Origin: Kineosporia succinea
GTDB lineage: Bacteria; Actinomycetota; Actinomycetes; Actinomycetales; Kineosporiaceae
Assembly: GCF_030811555.1 (NCBI RefSeq)
Contig: NZ_JAUSQZ010000001.1
Location: 3,655,241 to 3,719,240, forward strand
Direction of reading: 5' to 3'
Length of the DNA: 64,000 nt
Below, piece after piece: positions 52,395 to 62,047 of the stretch. The translations under genes were made by a program, and so were the position numbers. Every line of letters starts with the position of its first letter. Positions within the stretch are counted from its first letter, which is position 1. Below the pieces are notes generated by a model, which saw only the letters and a list, made by a program, of their open reading frames with translations, was not told the DNA's origin and did no database searches.

Positions 52395-53714
52395 GTGGAG
52401 CCGCTGAAGGTTGCGCTGCTGGGTAGCGGGTCGGTGGGAACACAGGTGGCCCGCCTCCTGACGACGCATGCGCAGGAGCTGGCCCAGCGGGTCGGCGCGC
52501 CCCTGGAGCTGGTCGGGATCGCCGTGCGGCGTCTGGACGTCGACCGGGGCCCGGGCATCGACCCGGCGCTGCTCACGACCGACGCGTCCGAGCTGGTCAA
52601 GCGGGCCGATCTGGTGGTCGAGCTGATCGGCGGGATCGAGCCCGCGCGCACGCTCATCCTGGACGCGCTGGCCGCCGGTGCCTCGGTGGTCACGGGCAAC
52701 AAGGCGCTGCTGGCCGAGCACGGCCCGGAGCTCTACGAAGCCGCCGACCGGGGTGGCGTCGAGCTCTACTACGAGGCCGCGGTGGCCGGGGCGATCCCGC
52801 TGCTGCGCCCGATCCGCGAGTCGCTGGCCGGTGACCGGGTGCGCCGCGTGCTGGGCATCGTCAACGGCACCACGAACTTCGTGCTCGACAAGATGGACAC
52901 GGCCGGCCTCGACCTCGCCGAGGCGGTGTCGCAGGCCCAGGAGCTGGGTTACGCCGAGGCCGACCCGACCGCTGACGTCGAGGGCTTCGACGCCGCCGCC
53001 AAGGCCGCGATCCTGGCCTCGCTGGCGTTCCACACCCGGGTGCACGCCGACGACGTGCACCGCGAGGGCATCACCACGGTGACGGCCGGCGACGTGGCCT
53101 CGGCCAAGGCGATCGGCGCCGTGGTCAAGCTGCTCGCGATCTGCGAGCGCACGGTGGCCGCCGACGGTTCCGAGGGCGTCTCGGTGCGCGTGCACCCGGC
53201 GATGGTCCCGGTCGCGCACCCGCTGGCCAACGTGCGGGGGGCGTTCAACGCCGTCTTCGTCGAGGCCGAGGCCGCGGGGGAGCTGATGTTCTACGGCCAG
53301 GGCGCCGGGGGCCTGCCCACCGCGAGCGCCGTTCTGGGAGACCTGGTCTCGGCCGCCCGCAACCGGGTCGGCGGCAGCCGGGGCCCGGGGGAGTCGACCT
53401 ACGCGCAGCTGCCCCTGCGGCCGATGGGCGAGGTGGTCACCCGCTACCACATCAGCCTCGAGGTGGCCGACCGTCCCGGCGTTCTCGCCACGGTCGCCAA
53501 AGTCATTGCCGAGCACGGCGTCTCGATCGAGACGGTGCGGCAGCAGCAGTCCCCGGCGGCGGCTCCCGACGCCACGGACGACGACCGCGCGTCGCTGGTG
53601 GTGGTCACCCACTCCGCGACCGACGCGGCACTGGAAGCAACCGTCTCGGCGCTGGCCGGGCTGGAGAGCGTGACGGCCGTCGTGGGCGTCATGCGGGTCG
53701 AGGGTGAGGACTGA
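52395..53714 (+). CDS. hom: Homoserine dehydrogenase
   Basis: 439 residues. The N-terminal NAD(P) Rossmann domain has [17 protein letters not shown]. The catalytic core has [35 protein letters not shown] and [40 protein letters not shown] and [15 protein letters not shown] follow. A C-terminal ACT domain (about 350-438, [29 protein letters not shown]) points to allosteric feedback, typically by threonine. It makes homoserine from aspartate semialdehyde. First gene of hom-thrC-thrB; it overlaps thrC by 1 nt. Confidence 0.97.
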   Translation: MEPLKVALLGSGSVGTQVARLLTTHAQELAQRVGAPLELVGIAVRRLDVDRGPGIDPALLTTDASELVKRADLVVELIGGIEPARTLILDALAAGASVVTGNKALLAEHGPELYEAADRGGVELYYEAAVAGAIPLLRPIRESLAGDRVRRVLGIVNGTTNFVLDKMDTAGLDLAEAVSQAQELGYAEADPTADVEGFDAAAKAAILASLAFHTRVHADDVHREGITTVTAGDVASAKAIGAVVKLLAICERTVAADGSEGVSVRVHPAMVPVAHPLANVRGAFNAVFVEAEAAGELMFYGQGAGGLPTASAVLGDLVSAARNRVGGSRGPGESTYAQLPLRPMGEVVTRYHISLEVADRPGVLATVAKVIAEHGVSIETVRQQQSPAAAPDATDDDRASLVVVTHSATDAALEATVSALAGLESVTAVVGVMRVEGED

Positions 53715-54796
53715 TGGCACATCTGTGGCGCGGAGTCGTCGACGAGTACCGGGACCGGCTCCCGATTCTGGGTGACGCCCCGGCGGTGACGCTGGGCGAG
53801 GGCGGCACACCGCTGGTGCGGGCGCACAAGCTCTCCGAGCACACCGGCTGCGAGGTCTGGCTGAAGTGCGAGGGCGTCAACCCGACCGGCTCGTTCAAGG
53901 ACCGCGGGATGACGGCCGCGATGACGGCCGCCGCCGCGAGCGGCGCCAAGGTCGTCATCTGCGCCTCCACCGGCAACACCTCGGCGAGCGCGGCGGCCTA
54001 CGCCACGGCCGCCGGGATGACCTGTGCGGTGCTGGTTCCGGACGGCAAGATCGCGATGGGCAAGCTGGCCCAGGCGATCGCCCACGGCGCGCAGCTGCTG
54101 CAGGTCGACGGCAACTTCGACGACTGCCTCACGGTGGCCCGCAAGCTCGCCGACGCCTACCCGGTCGAGCTGGTGAACTCGGTCAACCCGGCCCGCATCG
54201 AGGGCCAGAAGACGGCCGCGTTCGAGATCGTCGACGTGCTCGGCGACGCGCCCGACATCCACTGCCTGCCGGTCGGCAACGCGGGCAACATCACCGCGTA
54301 CTGGCGCGGCTATCAGGAGTACGCGACCGACGGCCGCCTGCCGGCCAAGGCGTCGAAAACCCCGAAGATGTGGGGCTTCCAGGCCGCCGGCGCCGCGCCG
54401 ATCGTGCTCGGCCACCCGGTCGACCACCCCGAGACGGTCGCCACCGCGATCCGCATCGGCAACCCGGCCTCCTGGCAGCAGGCGATCGAGGCCCGCGACT
54501 CCTCGGGCGGGCGCATCGACGCCGTCGACGACCCGGCCATCCTCGCCGCACACCGCTGGCTCTCCTCGAAGGAGGGCGTCTTCGTGGAGCCCGGTTCGGC
54601 CGCGTCGGTCGCCGGCCTGCTCCAGACCCACGCCGCCGGTGAGCTCGAGCCGGGCCAGCGCGTGGTCTGCACGGTCACCGGCCACGGGCTGAAAGACCCG
54701 CAGTGGGCGCTGAAGACCGCCGACGGCGGCGACGTGCAGCCGACCCGCATCCAGGTCGACACGGTCAGCATCGCGAACGCGATCGGTCTGGCCTGA
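53714..54796 (+). CDS. thrC: Threonine synthase
   Basis: 360 residues. A PLP-dependent fold-II enzyme converting O-phosphohomoserine to threonine. Lys in [11 protein letters not shown] forms the Schiff base. [14 protein letters not shown] and the phosphate-binding [16 protein letters not shown] follow, with a Thr in TVTGHGLKD near the end. The compact length is the actinobacterial/plant-like short type. Both ends share a base with the neighbours (TGATG), so hom, thrC and thrB are translationally coupled. Confidence 0.97.
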   Translation: MAHLWRGVVDEYRDRLPILGDAPAVTLGEGGTPLVRAHKLSEHTGCEVWLKCEGVNPTGSFKDRGMTAAMTAAAASGAKVVICASTGNTSASAAAYATAAGMTCAVLVPDGKIAMGKLAQAIAHGAQLLQVDGNFDDCLTVARKLADAYPVELVNSVNPARIEGQKTAAFEIVDVLGDAPDIHCLPVGNAGNITAYWRGYQEYATDGRLPAKASKTPKMWGFQAAGAAPIVLGHPVDHPETVATAIRIGNPASWQQAIEARDSSGGRIDAVDDPAILAAHRWLSSKEGVFVEPGSAASVAGLLQTHAAGELEPGQRVVCTVTGHGLKDPQWALKTADGGDVQPTRIQVDTVSIANAIGLA

Positions 54797-55740
54797 TGTC
54801 CGTGACCGCCGCCGTGGGGCTGGTGACGACACGCCGCGCCACCGTGCGGGTGCCCGCCACCAGCGCCAACCTGGGCCCGGGCTTCGACAGCCTGGGCCTG
54901 GCGCTCGACGTCCACGACGTGGTGTCCCTCGGCCTGGCGCCGTCCGGGCTCGAGGTCACGGTCGAGGGGCAGGGGGCCGGCGGGGTCCCGCTCACCGAGG
55001 ACCACCTGGTCGTCCGCGCGATCCGCGCCGGGTTCGACCACGTCGGGGTGGCGCAGCCGGGTATCCGCCTGCACTGCGCCAACTCGATCCCGCACGGCCG
55101 CGGCCTGGGCTCGTCCTCGGCCGCGGTGGTGGCCGGCCTGATCGCCGCGCGCGGCGTGCTGGCCGAGCCGGAGGCGCTCGACGACCCCACCGTGCTGGCG
55201 CTCGCCACCTCGCTCGAGGGGCACCCCGACAACGCTGCCGCAACGCTTCTGGGCGGCTGCACGATCTCCTGGCTGACGGCGGCCGGGGTGCCGCGCGCGG
55301 AGCGGGTCGACGTGCGGTCCGACCTCGGCGCGGTGGTCTGCGTGCCGTCCGGCGAACTGTCCACCAGCACGGCGCGGGCCATGCTGCCGGCGCTGGTGCC
55401 CCACCCGGACGCCTCGTTCAACGCCGGGCGTGCCGCACTCCTGGTGCACGCCCTCACCCGCCGCCCCGACCTGCTGCTCGAGGCCACGGAAGACCGCCTG
55501 CACCAGGCCCAGCGGGCGCCCGCGATGCCGGACACCGCCGAGCTGGTGCGCCGGGTGCGGGAGTTGGGCGCGGCCGCGGTGGTCTCGGGGGCCGGGCCGA
55601 CCGTGCTCGTGCTCGGTTCGCGCACCGGGGCGATCGACGCGGTGAACGCCGCTCTGGCCGGCACCGCCGCGAACCGCTGGACGGTCATGACCCCGGGAAT
55701 CGACACGGTGGGCTCGCTTCTGGCTACAGAAGGTGAATGA
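54796..55740 (+). CDS. thrB: Homoserine kinase
   Basis: 314 residues, GHMP kinase phosphorylating homoserine. VRVPATSANLGPGFDSLGLAL opens it. The ATP loop is IPHGRGLGSSSAAVVAGLIAA. LEGHPDNAAATLLGG and the C-terminal VSGAGPTVLVLG complete the three GHMP motifs. The ATG at 54796 was chosen on the overlap with the thrC stop and the motif spacing. It is the last gene of the threonine operon. Confidence 0.97.
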   Translation: MSVTAAVGLVTTRRATVRVPATSANLGPGFDSLGLALDVHDVVSLGLAPSGLEVTVEGQGAGGVPLTEDHLVVRAIRAGFDHVGVAQPGIRLHCANSIPHGRGLGSSSAAVVAGLIAARGVLAEPEALDDPTVLALATSLEGHPDNAAATLLGGCTISWLTAAGVPRAERVDVRSDLGAVVCVPSGELSTSTARAMLPALVPHPDASFNAGRAALLVHALTRRPDLLLEATEDRLHQAQRAPAMPDTAELVRRVRELGAAAVVSGAGPTVLVLGSRTGAIDAVNAALAGTAANRWTVMTPGIDTVGSLLATEGE

Positions 55741-56062
55741 GCCGTCCGAGTATGCAGCGGGAAGCTCCGGTGCAATGATGTGCGGGCCGGTGAGTGACCG
55801 ATCGAACATCGCTCCGGCGTGAGATCGGTTGCTTGGCCTGATTCGAGTTCTTCGTTCTAGGCCGCACCGGTGTTACAGTACGTGTGCAGCCGATGGATGC
55901 CGTTCCGTCAGGCACACGTGCTGTACTCCGCCGCTCATTCCAGGTTTCCGCGCTCCTGCGTGGTCGTCCGTGGTCGTCGCGGCGTACCACCACCCGGACT
56001 CTCCGGGTGTAACACCCGCTGGTCGTGACTCAAGTCGCGGCCGAGGAGGGGGAAGACCTTTC
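55741..56062 (+). other. rho leader region
   Basis: A 322-bp gap between thrB and the rho GTG start. It holds a 14-bp hairpin at 55874-55925 and an AGGAGGGGG tract before the start. No small gene is convincing. The leader is long enough for regulated expression of rho. Confidence 0.6.
55874..55925 (+). promoter_or_regulatory. Hairpin in the rho leader
   Basis: TACAGTACGTGTGC (55874-55887) pairs with GCACACGTGCTGTA (55912-55925), one G-T wobble, around a 24-nt loop. It lies about 140 nt upstream of the rho start and 130 nt after thrB. It may be a terminator for thrB or a leader structure for rho. Confidence 0.55.
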
Positions 56063-57979
56063 GTGACAGATACCACCGAGATGTCGGCCGCCGTCGACCT
56101 CTCCACGCTCCGCCTGCCGCAGCTCCAGGCGGTGGCCTCGCAACTGGGCATCAACGGCACGGCCCGGATGCGTAAGGCGGAGCTGCTCGAGGCGATCCGC
56201 AGCCATCAGGGCTCCGGCGCCGTGGCGGCCCCGGCCGCCACCCGCTCCCGTCGCGCGGCGTCCGCTCCCGCCGGCGCCCCGGCCCGCACGCGTCGTACCT
56301 CCGCCCGCAGCGTCGCCGCGGCCGAGGAGACCGAGGCCGCCGCGCCCGCGCAGGAAGCGCTGATCGAGGCCCCGGCCGGCAAGAACGGAACCACCGGCCG
56401 CCGTGGCCGGGCCGCCGCCGCGGTCGCCGCCCCGGTCGAGGCCGAGCCGGCCCCGGTCGAGGTGCCCGCCGAGCCGGTGGCCGCCGACGCCGAGCCGGCG
56501 GCAGAGCGCCCCACCCGGGGTCGTGGCCGCAACAGCAACCGCGCCGAGCGTTCCGAAACCCGTTCGGACAACCGGGCCGAGGGGGGCCGGGCCGAAGGGG
56601 GCCGCACCGAGCGCGAGGGCAGCCGTCCCGAGCGTGACGGTCAGCGGGACAGTCAGGGCCGCAACAACTCCCAGCGTCGCAACGCCGCCGCCCCGGTGAA
56701 CAACCCGCCCGCCGACGACGACGATGACGACCTCGACGGCCGGGGCCGTCGCCGGGGCCGTCGCTTCCGTGACCGCAAGCGCGGTCGGGGTCGCGAGGGC
56801 GAGCCCGGTGGCATCGACGAGGTCGAGGTCAACGAAGACGACGTGGTCGTCCCGGTGGCCGGCATCCTCGACGTGCTCGACTCGTACGCGTTCCTGCGCA
56901 CCTCCGGCTACCTGCCCGGCCCGAACGACGTCTACGTCTCGCTCGGCCAGGTCAAGAAGTACGGTCTGCGCAAGGGCGACGCCGTCACCGGCGCCGTGCG
57001 TCAGCCGCGCGAGGGTGAGCAGGCCAACCAGCGCCAGAAGTTCAACGCGCTGGTGCGTCTCGACACCGTCAACGGCAGCGCCCCCGAAGAGGCGCGCAAC
57101 CGGCCGGAGTTCGGCAAGCTCACGCCGCTCTACCCGCAGGAGCGCCTGCGGCTGGAGACCGAGTCGAACATCATCTCCACCCGCATCATCGACCTGGTGG
57201 CGCCGATCGGTAAGGGCCAGCGCGGCCTGATCGTCTCCCCGCCGAAGGCCGGAAAGACCCTGGTGCTGCAGGCGATCGCCAACGCGATCACCCGCAACAA
57301 CCCCGAGTGCCACCTCATGGTCGTGCTGGTCGACGAGCGGCCCGAAGAGGTCACCGACATGCAGCGCACGGTCAAGGGTGAGGTCATCGCCTCCACCTTC
57401 GACCGTCCGGCCGACGACCACACGGCCGTCGCCGAGCTGTCGATCGAGCGCGCCAAGCGTTTGGTCGAGCTGGGGCACGACGTGGTCGTGCTGCTCGACT
57501 CGATCACCCGTCTGGGCCGCGCCTACAACCTGGCCGCACCGGCCAGCGGGCGCATCCTCTCCGGTGGTGTCGACTCCAGCGCGCTCTACCCGCCGAAGCG
57601 GTTCTTCGGCGCGGCGCGCAACATCGAGCACGGTGGCTCGCTCACGATCCTCGCCACCGCGCTGGTCGAGACCGGCTCAAAGATGGACGAAGTGATCTTC
57701 GAGGAGTTCAAGGGCACCGGCAACATGGAGGTGAAGCTGTCGCGCCAGCTGGCCGACAAGCGGATCTTCCCGGCGGTCGACGTCAACGCCTCCAGCACGC
57801 GTCGTGAAGAGATCCTGATGGGCAAGGACGAGCTCGGTGTGATCTACCGGTTGCGCCGCGTGCTCGGTGCTCTCGAGCCCCAGCAGGCCATCGAGCTCCT
57901 GCTCGACCGCACCAAGAAGAGCTCCAGCAACGCGGAGTTCCTCATGCAGGTGCAGAAGACCTCGCCCAGCGGCGAATAG
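56063..57979 (+). CDS. rho: Transcription termination factor Rho
   Basis: 638 residues from the GTG at 56063. The N-terminal SAP-like Rho_N domain has [34 protein letters not shown] disordered insertion of about 200 residues rich in Ala, Arg, Gly, Asn and Asp follows ([33 protein letters not shown]), an extension well known in high-G+C actinobacteria. The RNA-binding domain is around [29 protein letters not shown]. The hexameric ATPase has Walker A SPPKAGKT, Walker [17 protein letters not shown] and the Q/R loops near [21 protein letters not shown] perfect hairpin follows the stop. Confidence 0.96.
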   Translation: MTDTTEMSAAVDLSTLRLPQLQAVASQLGINGTARMRKAELLEAIRSHQGSGAVAAPAATRSRRAASAPAGAPARTRRTSARSVAAAEETEAAAPAQEALIEAPAGKNGTTGRRGRAAAAVAAPVEAEPAPVEVPAEPVAADAEPAAERPTRGRGRNSNRAERSETRSDNRAEGGRAEGGRTEREGSRPERDGQRDSQGRNNSQRRNAAAPVNNPPADDDDDDLDGRGRRRGRRFRDRKRGRGREGEPGGIDEVEVNEDDVVVPVAGILDVLDSYAFLRTSGYLPGPNDVYVSLGQVKKYGLRKGDAVTGAVRQPREGEQANQRQKFNALVRLDTVNGSAPEEARNRPEFGKLTPLYPQERLRLETESNIISTRIIDLVAPIGKGQRGLIVSPPKAGKTLVLQAIANAITRNNPECHLMVVLVDERPEEVTDMQRTVKGEVIASTFDRPADDHTAVAELSIERAKRLVELGHDVVVLLDSITRLGRAYNLAAPASGRILSGGVDSSALYPPKRFFGAARNIEHGGSLTILATALVETGSKMDEVIFEEFKGTGNMEVKLSRQLADKRIFPAVDVNASSTRREEILMGKDELGVIYRLRRVLGALEPQQAIELLLDRTKKSSSNAEFLMQVQKTSPSGE

Positions 57980-57989
57980 TTGCCTCACC

Positions 57990-58022
57990 CGTTCGCCCCG
58001 GGGAATGCCCCCGGGGCGAACG
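57990..58022 (+). terminator. Terminator hairpin after rho
   Basis: CGTTCGCCCCGGGG (57990-58003) pairs exactly with CCCCGGGGCGAACG (58009-58022) around the 5-nt loop AATGC, 10 bp after the stop. Confidence 0.87.
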
Positions 58023-58124
58023 TGGTTATGGCTCGCGTCCGCCGATCTGGCAGACTGACTCAAGCTCCGGTTCACGAGCGGTGCACCCGTGCCGCACGAC
58101 CCGGCGCGACAACTGAGGAGAATC

Positions 58125-58343
58125 ATGAAGGCCGGCATTCACCCGCAGTACGTGACCACCACGGTCAAGTGCGCCTGCGGCGAGACTTTCGAGACCCGCA
58201 GCACCGCCACGAGCGGCGCCATCTCCACCGAGACGTGCTCCGCCTGCCACCCGTTCTACACGGGCAAGCAGCGCATCCTGGACACCGGTGGCCGGGTGGC
58301 GCGCTTCCAGGCCCGCTACGGCAAGAAGACCGAAAGCAAGTAG
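58125..58343 (+). CDS. rpmE: Ribosomal protein bL31 (zinc-binding form)
   Basis: 72 residues from the ATG preceded by GAGGAG. MKAGIHPQYVTTTVKCACG and SACHPFYTGKQRILDTGGRVARF are the bL31 signatures. Zinc ligands C16, C18, C38 and C41 mark the C+ form, so it can serve as a zinc store and be replaced by a C- paralogue when zinc is scarce. It stands between rho and prfA, as in many Gram-positive genomes. Confidence 0.97.
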   Translation: MKAGIHPQYVTTTVKCACGETFETRSTATSGAISTETCSACHPFYTGKQRILDTGGRVARFQARYGKKTESK

Positions 58344-58555
58344 CAACCCCGACGCCGGTCGTGGCCCTCACCGAGGGCGGCGGCCGGTGTCGTCGTTTGT
58401 CGGCAGGGCATCAGGCATCAAGGGTGGACGCGTCGGCCGCCGGACGGGCGACGGTCACCGTCTGGTCGTGAACCCTCGCGAGACCGACCTGCCTCATCCG
58501 CCCCGGTGCCCCGGGGCGTCCCCCATCGGGTTTTGAACTCCAGAAGAAGGCGACG

Positions 58556-59665
58556 ATGACCCAGCTCACCCCCGACGAGTCCGCGCAGGCCGCCGTCGAG
58601 CCGCTGCTCGGCGAGTACGAGGAGCTGGAACGGCAGCTCGCCGACCCCTCGATCCACGCCGACGCGGGTCTGGCCCGCAAACTCGGCCGCCGCTACGCCG
58701 AGCTGGGCGCCGTGCACGCCGGTCACGAGGAATGGCGCGCCGCGCTCGACGACCTGGAGGCCGCCCGCGAGCTGGCCGCCGAGGACTCGTCCTTCGCCGA
58801 GGAGCTGCCCGCACTCGAGGCCGCGCTGACCGAGGCCCGGGAGAAGCTGCACCGTCTGCTGATCCCGCGCGACCCGGACGACGCGCGCGACGTGATCCTG
58901 GAGATCAAGGCCGGTGAGGGCGGCGAGGAGTCGGCCCTGTTCGCCGGCGACCTGCTGCGCATGTACCTGCGCTACGCCGAGCGCAACGGCTGGCGCACCG
59001 AGGTCATCGACTCCACCGAGAGCGATCTCGGTGGCTACAAGGACATCTCGGTCGCCGTGAAGTACCGGGGCAACCCGGGCCCGGGCGAGGGCGTGTTCGC
59101 GAAACTCAAGTACGAGGGCGGGGTTCACCGCGTGCAGCGCGTGCCCGTGACCGAGTCGCAGGGGCGCATCCACACCTCGGCCGCCGGCGTGCTGGCGCTC
59201 CCCGAGCCCGACGAGGCCGTCGAGATCGAGATCGACCCGAACGACCTGCGCATCGACGTCTACCGCTCGTCCGGTCCCGGTGGCCAGAGCGTCAACACCA
59301 CCGACTCGGCCGTGCGCATCACCCATGTGCCCACCGGCGTGGTCGCGTCCTGCCAGAACGAGAAGTCGCAGCTGCAGAACAAGGAATCGGCCCTGCGCAT
59401 CCTGCGCGCCCGGCTGCACGCGATCCAGGTCGAGGCCGCCGCCGCCGAGGCCTCGCAGGCCCGGCGCTCGCAGGTGCGCACCGTCGACCGCTCCGAGCGG
59501 ATCCGCACCTACAACTTCCCGGAGAACCGGATCGCCGACCACCGCACCGGTTTCAAGGCCTACAACCTCGATCAGGTGCTCGACGGCGACCTCGGCCCGG
59601 TGATCCAGTCCTGCCTGGACGCCGACGAGAGTGCCCAGCTCGCCGCGCTGCAGTCGGTGCGCTGA
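58556..59665 (+). CDS. prfA: Peptide chain release factor 1
   Basis: 369 residues. The N-terminal helical domain is followed by [18 protein letters not shown]. The codon-recognition tripeptide PVT is in [19 protein letters not shown] (PxT class, recognising UAA/UAG). The peptidyl-hydrolysis motif GGQ is in [25 protein letters not shown]. The C-terminal helix-rich region includes [16 protein letters not shown]. The prmC gene, whose product methylates this Gln, follows after 2 bp. Confidence 0.97.
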   Translation: MTQLTPDESAQAAVEPLLGEYEELERQLADPSIHADAGLARKLGRRYAELGAVHAGHEEWRAALDDLEAARELAAEDSSFAEELPALEAALTEAREKLHRLLIPRDPDDARDVILEIKAGEGGEESALFAGDLLRMYLRYAERNGWRTEVIDSTESDLGGYKDISVAVKYRGNPGPGEGVFAKLKYEGGVHRVQRVPVTESQGRIHTSAAGVLALPEPDEAVEIEIDPNDLRIDVYRSSGPGGQSVNTTDSAVRITHVPTGVVASCQNEKSQLQNKESALRILRARLHAIQVEAAAAEASQARRSQVRTVDRSERIRTYNFPENRIADHRTGFKAYNLDQVLDGDLGPVIQSCLDADESAQLAALQSVR

Positions 59666-59667
59666 TC

Positions 59668-60537
59668 GTGCCCGAGCTGAAAGACGTGATGGCCGGGGCG
59701 GTCCGGATCCTCGCCGATGCCGGGGTGCCCTCGCCCTCGGCCGACGCGAACATCCTGCTGGCGCACGTGCTCGGGGTCGAGCGGCGTGAGCTGTCCCGCC
59801 GGGTGATCCTCGGCTACCGCCTTACCGACGACGAGACCTCCCGGGTGGCAACCCTTCTCGAGCGCCGCGCGGAACGGGTTCCGTTGCAGCACCTGACCGG
59901 GCGCACCGGGTTCCGGCGGCTCGAGATCCTGGTCGGGCCGGGCGTCTTCGTGCCCCGGGTCGAGACGGAGTGGGTGGCGGGGCTGGCCGTCGAGGAGGCC
60001 GCACGGCTTTCGCAGCCGTTGGTGGTCGACCTGTGCACCGGGTCGGGCGCCATCGCCCTGGCGGTGGCCGACGAGGTGCCCGAGGCTCGCGTGGTGGCGG
60101 TCGAGCTCGATCCGCCGGCGGTGGAGTGGGCCCGGCGCAATGTCGAGGCGCTGGGCTCCCGGGTGGACCTGCGGCCCGGTGACGCGGTGCGCGCCGACGA
60201 GCACCTGCTCGCCGACCTGGTGGGGATGGTGGACGTGGTGGTCGCCAACCCGCCCTACATCCCGCCGGACGCCGAGCCGACCGAGCCCGAGGTGCGTGAC
60301 CACGACCCAGTGCTGGCGTTGTACGGGGGAGGGGACGACGGTCTGGCGATCCCGCGGGGCGTGGTCGCGACCGCGGCCCGGCTGCTCAAGCCGGGTGGGC
60401 TGCTGGTGATGGAGCACGCCGACGTGCAGGGTGAGGGTGGCCGTCTGCTGGCCACCGCGCCGGACTGGGTGGACGTGGGCACGCACCGCGACCTGGCCGG
60501 GCGGGACCGGGCCCTGGTGGCGCGGCGCGCGGGCTGA
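59668..60537 (+). CDS. prmC: Release factor glutamine methyltransferase
   Basis: 289 residues from a GTG 2 bp after prfA. An N-terminal helical release-factor-binding domain is followed by FVPRVETEWVAGLA. The SAM-binding motif VVDLCTGSGAIALAVA comes next, then the catalytic NPPYIPP that holds the target Gln. It N5-methylates the GGQ glutamine of RF1/RF2. The operon position with prfA is the usual one. Confidence 0.95.
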   Translation: MPELKDVMAGAVRILADAGVPSPSADANILLAHVLGVERRELSRRVILGYRLTDDETSRVATLLERRAERVPLQHLTGRTGFRRLEILVGPGVFVPRVETEWVAGLAVEEAARLSQPLVVDLCTGSGAIALAVADEVPEARVVAVELDPPAVEWARRNVEALGSRVDLRPGDAVRADEHLLADLVGMVDVVVANPPYIPPDAEPTEPEVRDHDPVLALYGGGDDGLAIPRGVVATAARLLKPGGLLVMEHADVQGEGGRLLATAPDWVDVGTHRDLAGRDRALVARRAG

Positions 60538-60542
60538 GCAGC

Positions 60543-60572
60543 GCTGTGCCCCGGCCGGAGCCGGGGCACAGC
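60543..60572. terminator. Bidirectional terminator between prmC and a secreted-protein gene
   Basis: GCTGTGCCCCGG (60543-60554) pairs exactly with CCGGGGCACAGC (60561-60572) around a 6-nt loop. It lies between two convergent stops (60537 and 60579) and can serve both. Confidence 0.85.
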
Positions 60573-60578
60573 CGGATC

Positions 60579-60977
60579 TCAGCGGATCTTGTACCACTTG
60601 CTCTCGCGGTACGAGAGGTTGTTCTTCAGGATCTCCCGCACGTCGGCGTGGGCCTTGGACCCCGAGGTGAAGCTGAAATCCGTGTGGGAGCCCTTGCCCC
60701 CGGTCGCCTTCACGACCTTGGCCGCGGCCTTGTCCGAGAAGCGGATCCGCAGCTGGGCCTGGTGCTTGTCGGCCTTGGTGTCGTAGAGCGTCCCGCTGAC
60801 GTGGAGCTTGCCGCCGGCGACCCACCACTTGCCGCTGGCCTGGACGCCCGACAGGCCCTGGCTCTTCCAGGTGTGCTTCTTCATGGCCGCGGGCCGGACC
60901 TCGGCGGCGTGCGCCGAGACCGGGGCGACGAGCACGGCCGAGGCGGCCAGGGCGACAGCGGCGATGATCTTCTTCAT
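60579..60977 (-). CDS. Small secreted protein of unknown function
   Basis: 132 residues. The N-terminus is a Sec signal peptide (KKIIAAVALAASAVLVAPVSAHA, cleavage after AHA). A mature basic domain of about 105 residues looks beta-rich (GVQASGKWWVAGGKLHVSGTLYDTKADKHQAQLRIRFSDKAA). It ends REILKNNLSYRESKWYKIR. Similar small secreted proteins occur in streptomycetes, but no function is assigned. Leftward and monocistronic, it faces prmC across a shared terminator. Confidence 0.8.
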   Translation of the reverse strand: MKKIIAAVALAASAVLVAPVSAHAAEVRPAAMKKHTWKSQGLSGVQASGKWWVAGGKLHVSGTLYDTKADKHQAQLRIRFSDKAAAKVVKATGGKGSHTDFSFTSGSKAHADVREILKNNLSYRESKWYKIR

Positions 60978-61327
60978 GCGTCTCTCCAGGGATGTGAGAT
61001 GCCTTCGGAGCCCTCACCGGCGTCCCCCGCCGGCGGTGCTCCCCGTGTGCGGTGTGGACCGAAAAGCACACCCGAGGCGGCTTTTCGATTTCCCCCTCGC
61101 CGCGCATCAAGTAACGCATGGGTCACAAATCGGATCAACGTGAGGTAGTTAACCAATCACGCTGAGCACGCGAACCGCCGGGGGTGCACTGGACGCCAAG
61201 CACGGGCGTGTCATAGCGCGAGCGCGTGCGTGCGGAGCGTGCCGAACCGGGTTCGATACACCTGCCCGGCGTCGGGAAGGCCACCCGGAATGCACGGTCC
61301 GGGCCCGGGTAGTGCCACACTCGGGGT
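60978..61327. other. Divergent promoter region
   Basis: A 350-bp gap between the leftward secreted-protein gene and the rightward threonylcarbamoyl-AMP synthase gene. No gene or strong structure was seen. It presumably contains both promoters. Confidence 0.6.
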
Positions 61328-62047
61328 GTGAGTGTGCGTTTCGACTGCGCCCAGGAGGTCCAGCGTTCGCGCGGCATCACCAAGGCCGCCGACGTGGTGG
61401 CCGAAGGTGATCTCGTCGTTCTGCCGACCGACACCGTCTACGGAATCGGCTGCGACGCCTTCGATGCGGAGGCGGTGTCCGCGCTGCTCGCCGCCAAGGG
61501 CCGGGGCCGCGCCATGCCCCCGCCCGTGCTGGTGCCGCACGTGCGCACCCTCGACGGCATCGCGGCGGGCATCACCCCCGACATCCGCGCGCTGGCCGAG
61601 GCGTTCTGGCCCGGTGCGCTGACGATCATCACCCGGGCCCAGCCCACCCTGCGCTGGGACCTCGGCGAGACCAACGGCACCGTGGCGCTGCGGATGCCGC
61701 TGCACCCGGTGGCGCTGGAGCTGCTCGAGCGCACCGGGCCGATGGCCGTCTCCAGCGCCAATCTCACCGGGCACGCCGCGGCGCTGACCTGTGCGCAGGC
61801 GCAGGAGATGCTCGGTGACTCGGTGGCCGTCTACCTCGACGGCGGCGACGCCGAGCTGGGCGTCGCCTCCACCATCGTCGACTGCACCTCCACCCCGCCG
61901 CGGGTGGTGCGCCAGGGGGCGGTCACGCTCGAAGACCTGCGCTCGGTGGTGCCCTCCCTGCTCGGCCTCGGCGAGGAACCCGGTCGGGAACCCGGCGAGC
62001 AGCGGGCTGTGCCGGGCGCGTCGGAAGCATCGGAGAGCGCCGGGTGA
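61328..62047 (+). CDS. L-threonylcarbamoyladenylate synthase (Sua5/YciO/YrdC)
   Basis: 239 residues from a GTG. The YrdC-like domain spans about 15-200, with VVLPTDTVYGIGCDAFD, a Lys in AAKGRGRAMPPPVLV, FWPGALTIITRA, TVALRMPLHPVALELLERTGPMAVSSANLTG and STIVDCT. It uses Thr, bicarbonate and ATP to make TC-AMP for t6A37 of ANN-decoding tRNAs. It lacks the Sua5 C-terminal domain; the last 35 residues are disordered. It overlaps the next gene by GTGA. Confidence 0.94.
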   Translation: MSVRFDCAQEVQRSRGITKAADVVAEGDLVVLPTDTVYGIGCDAFDAEAVSALLAAKGRGRAMPPPVLVPHVRTLDGIAAGITPDIRALAEAFWPGALTIITRAQPTLRWDLGETNGTVALRMPLHPVALELLERTGPMAVSSANLTGHAAALTCAQAQEMLGDSVAVYLDGGDAELGVASTIVDCTSTPPRVVRQGAVTLEDLRSVVPSLLGLGEEPGREPGEQRAVPGASEASESAG

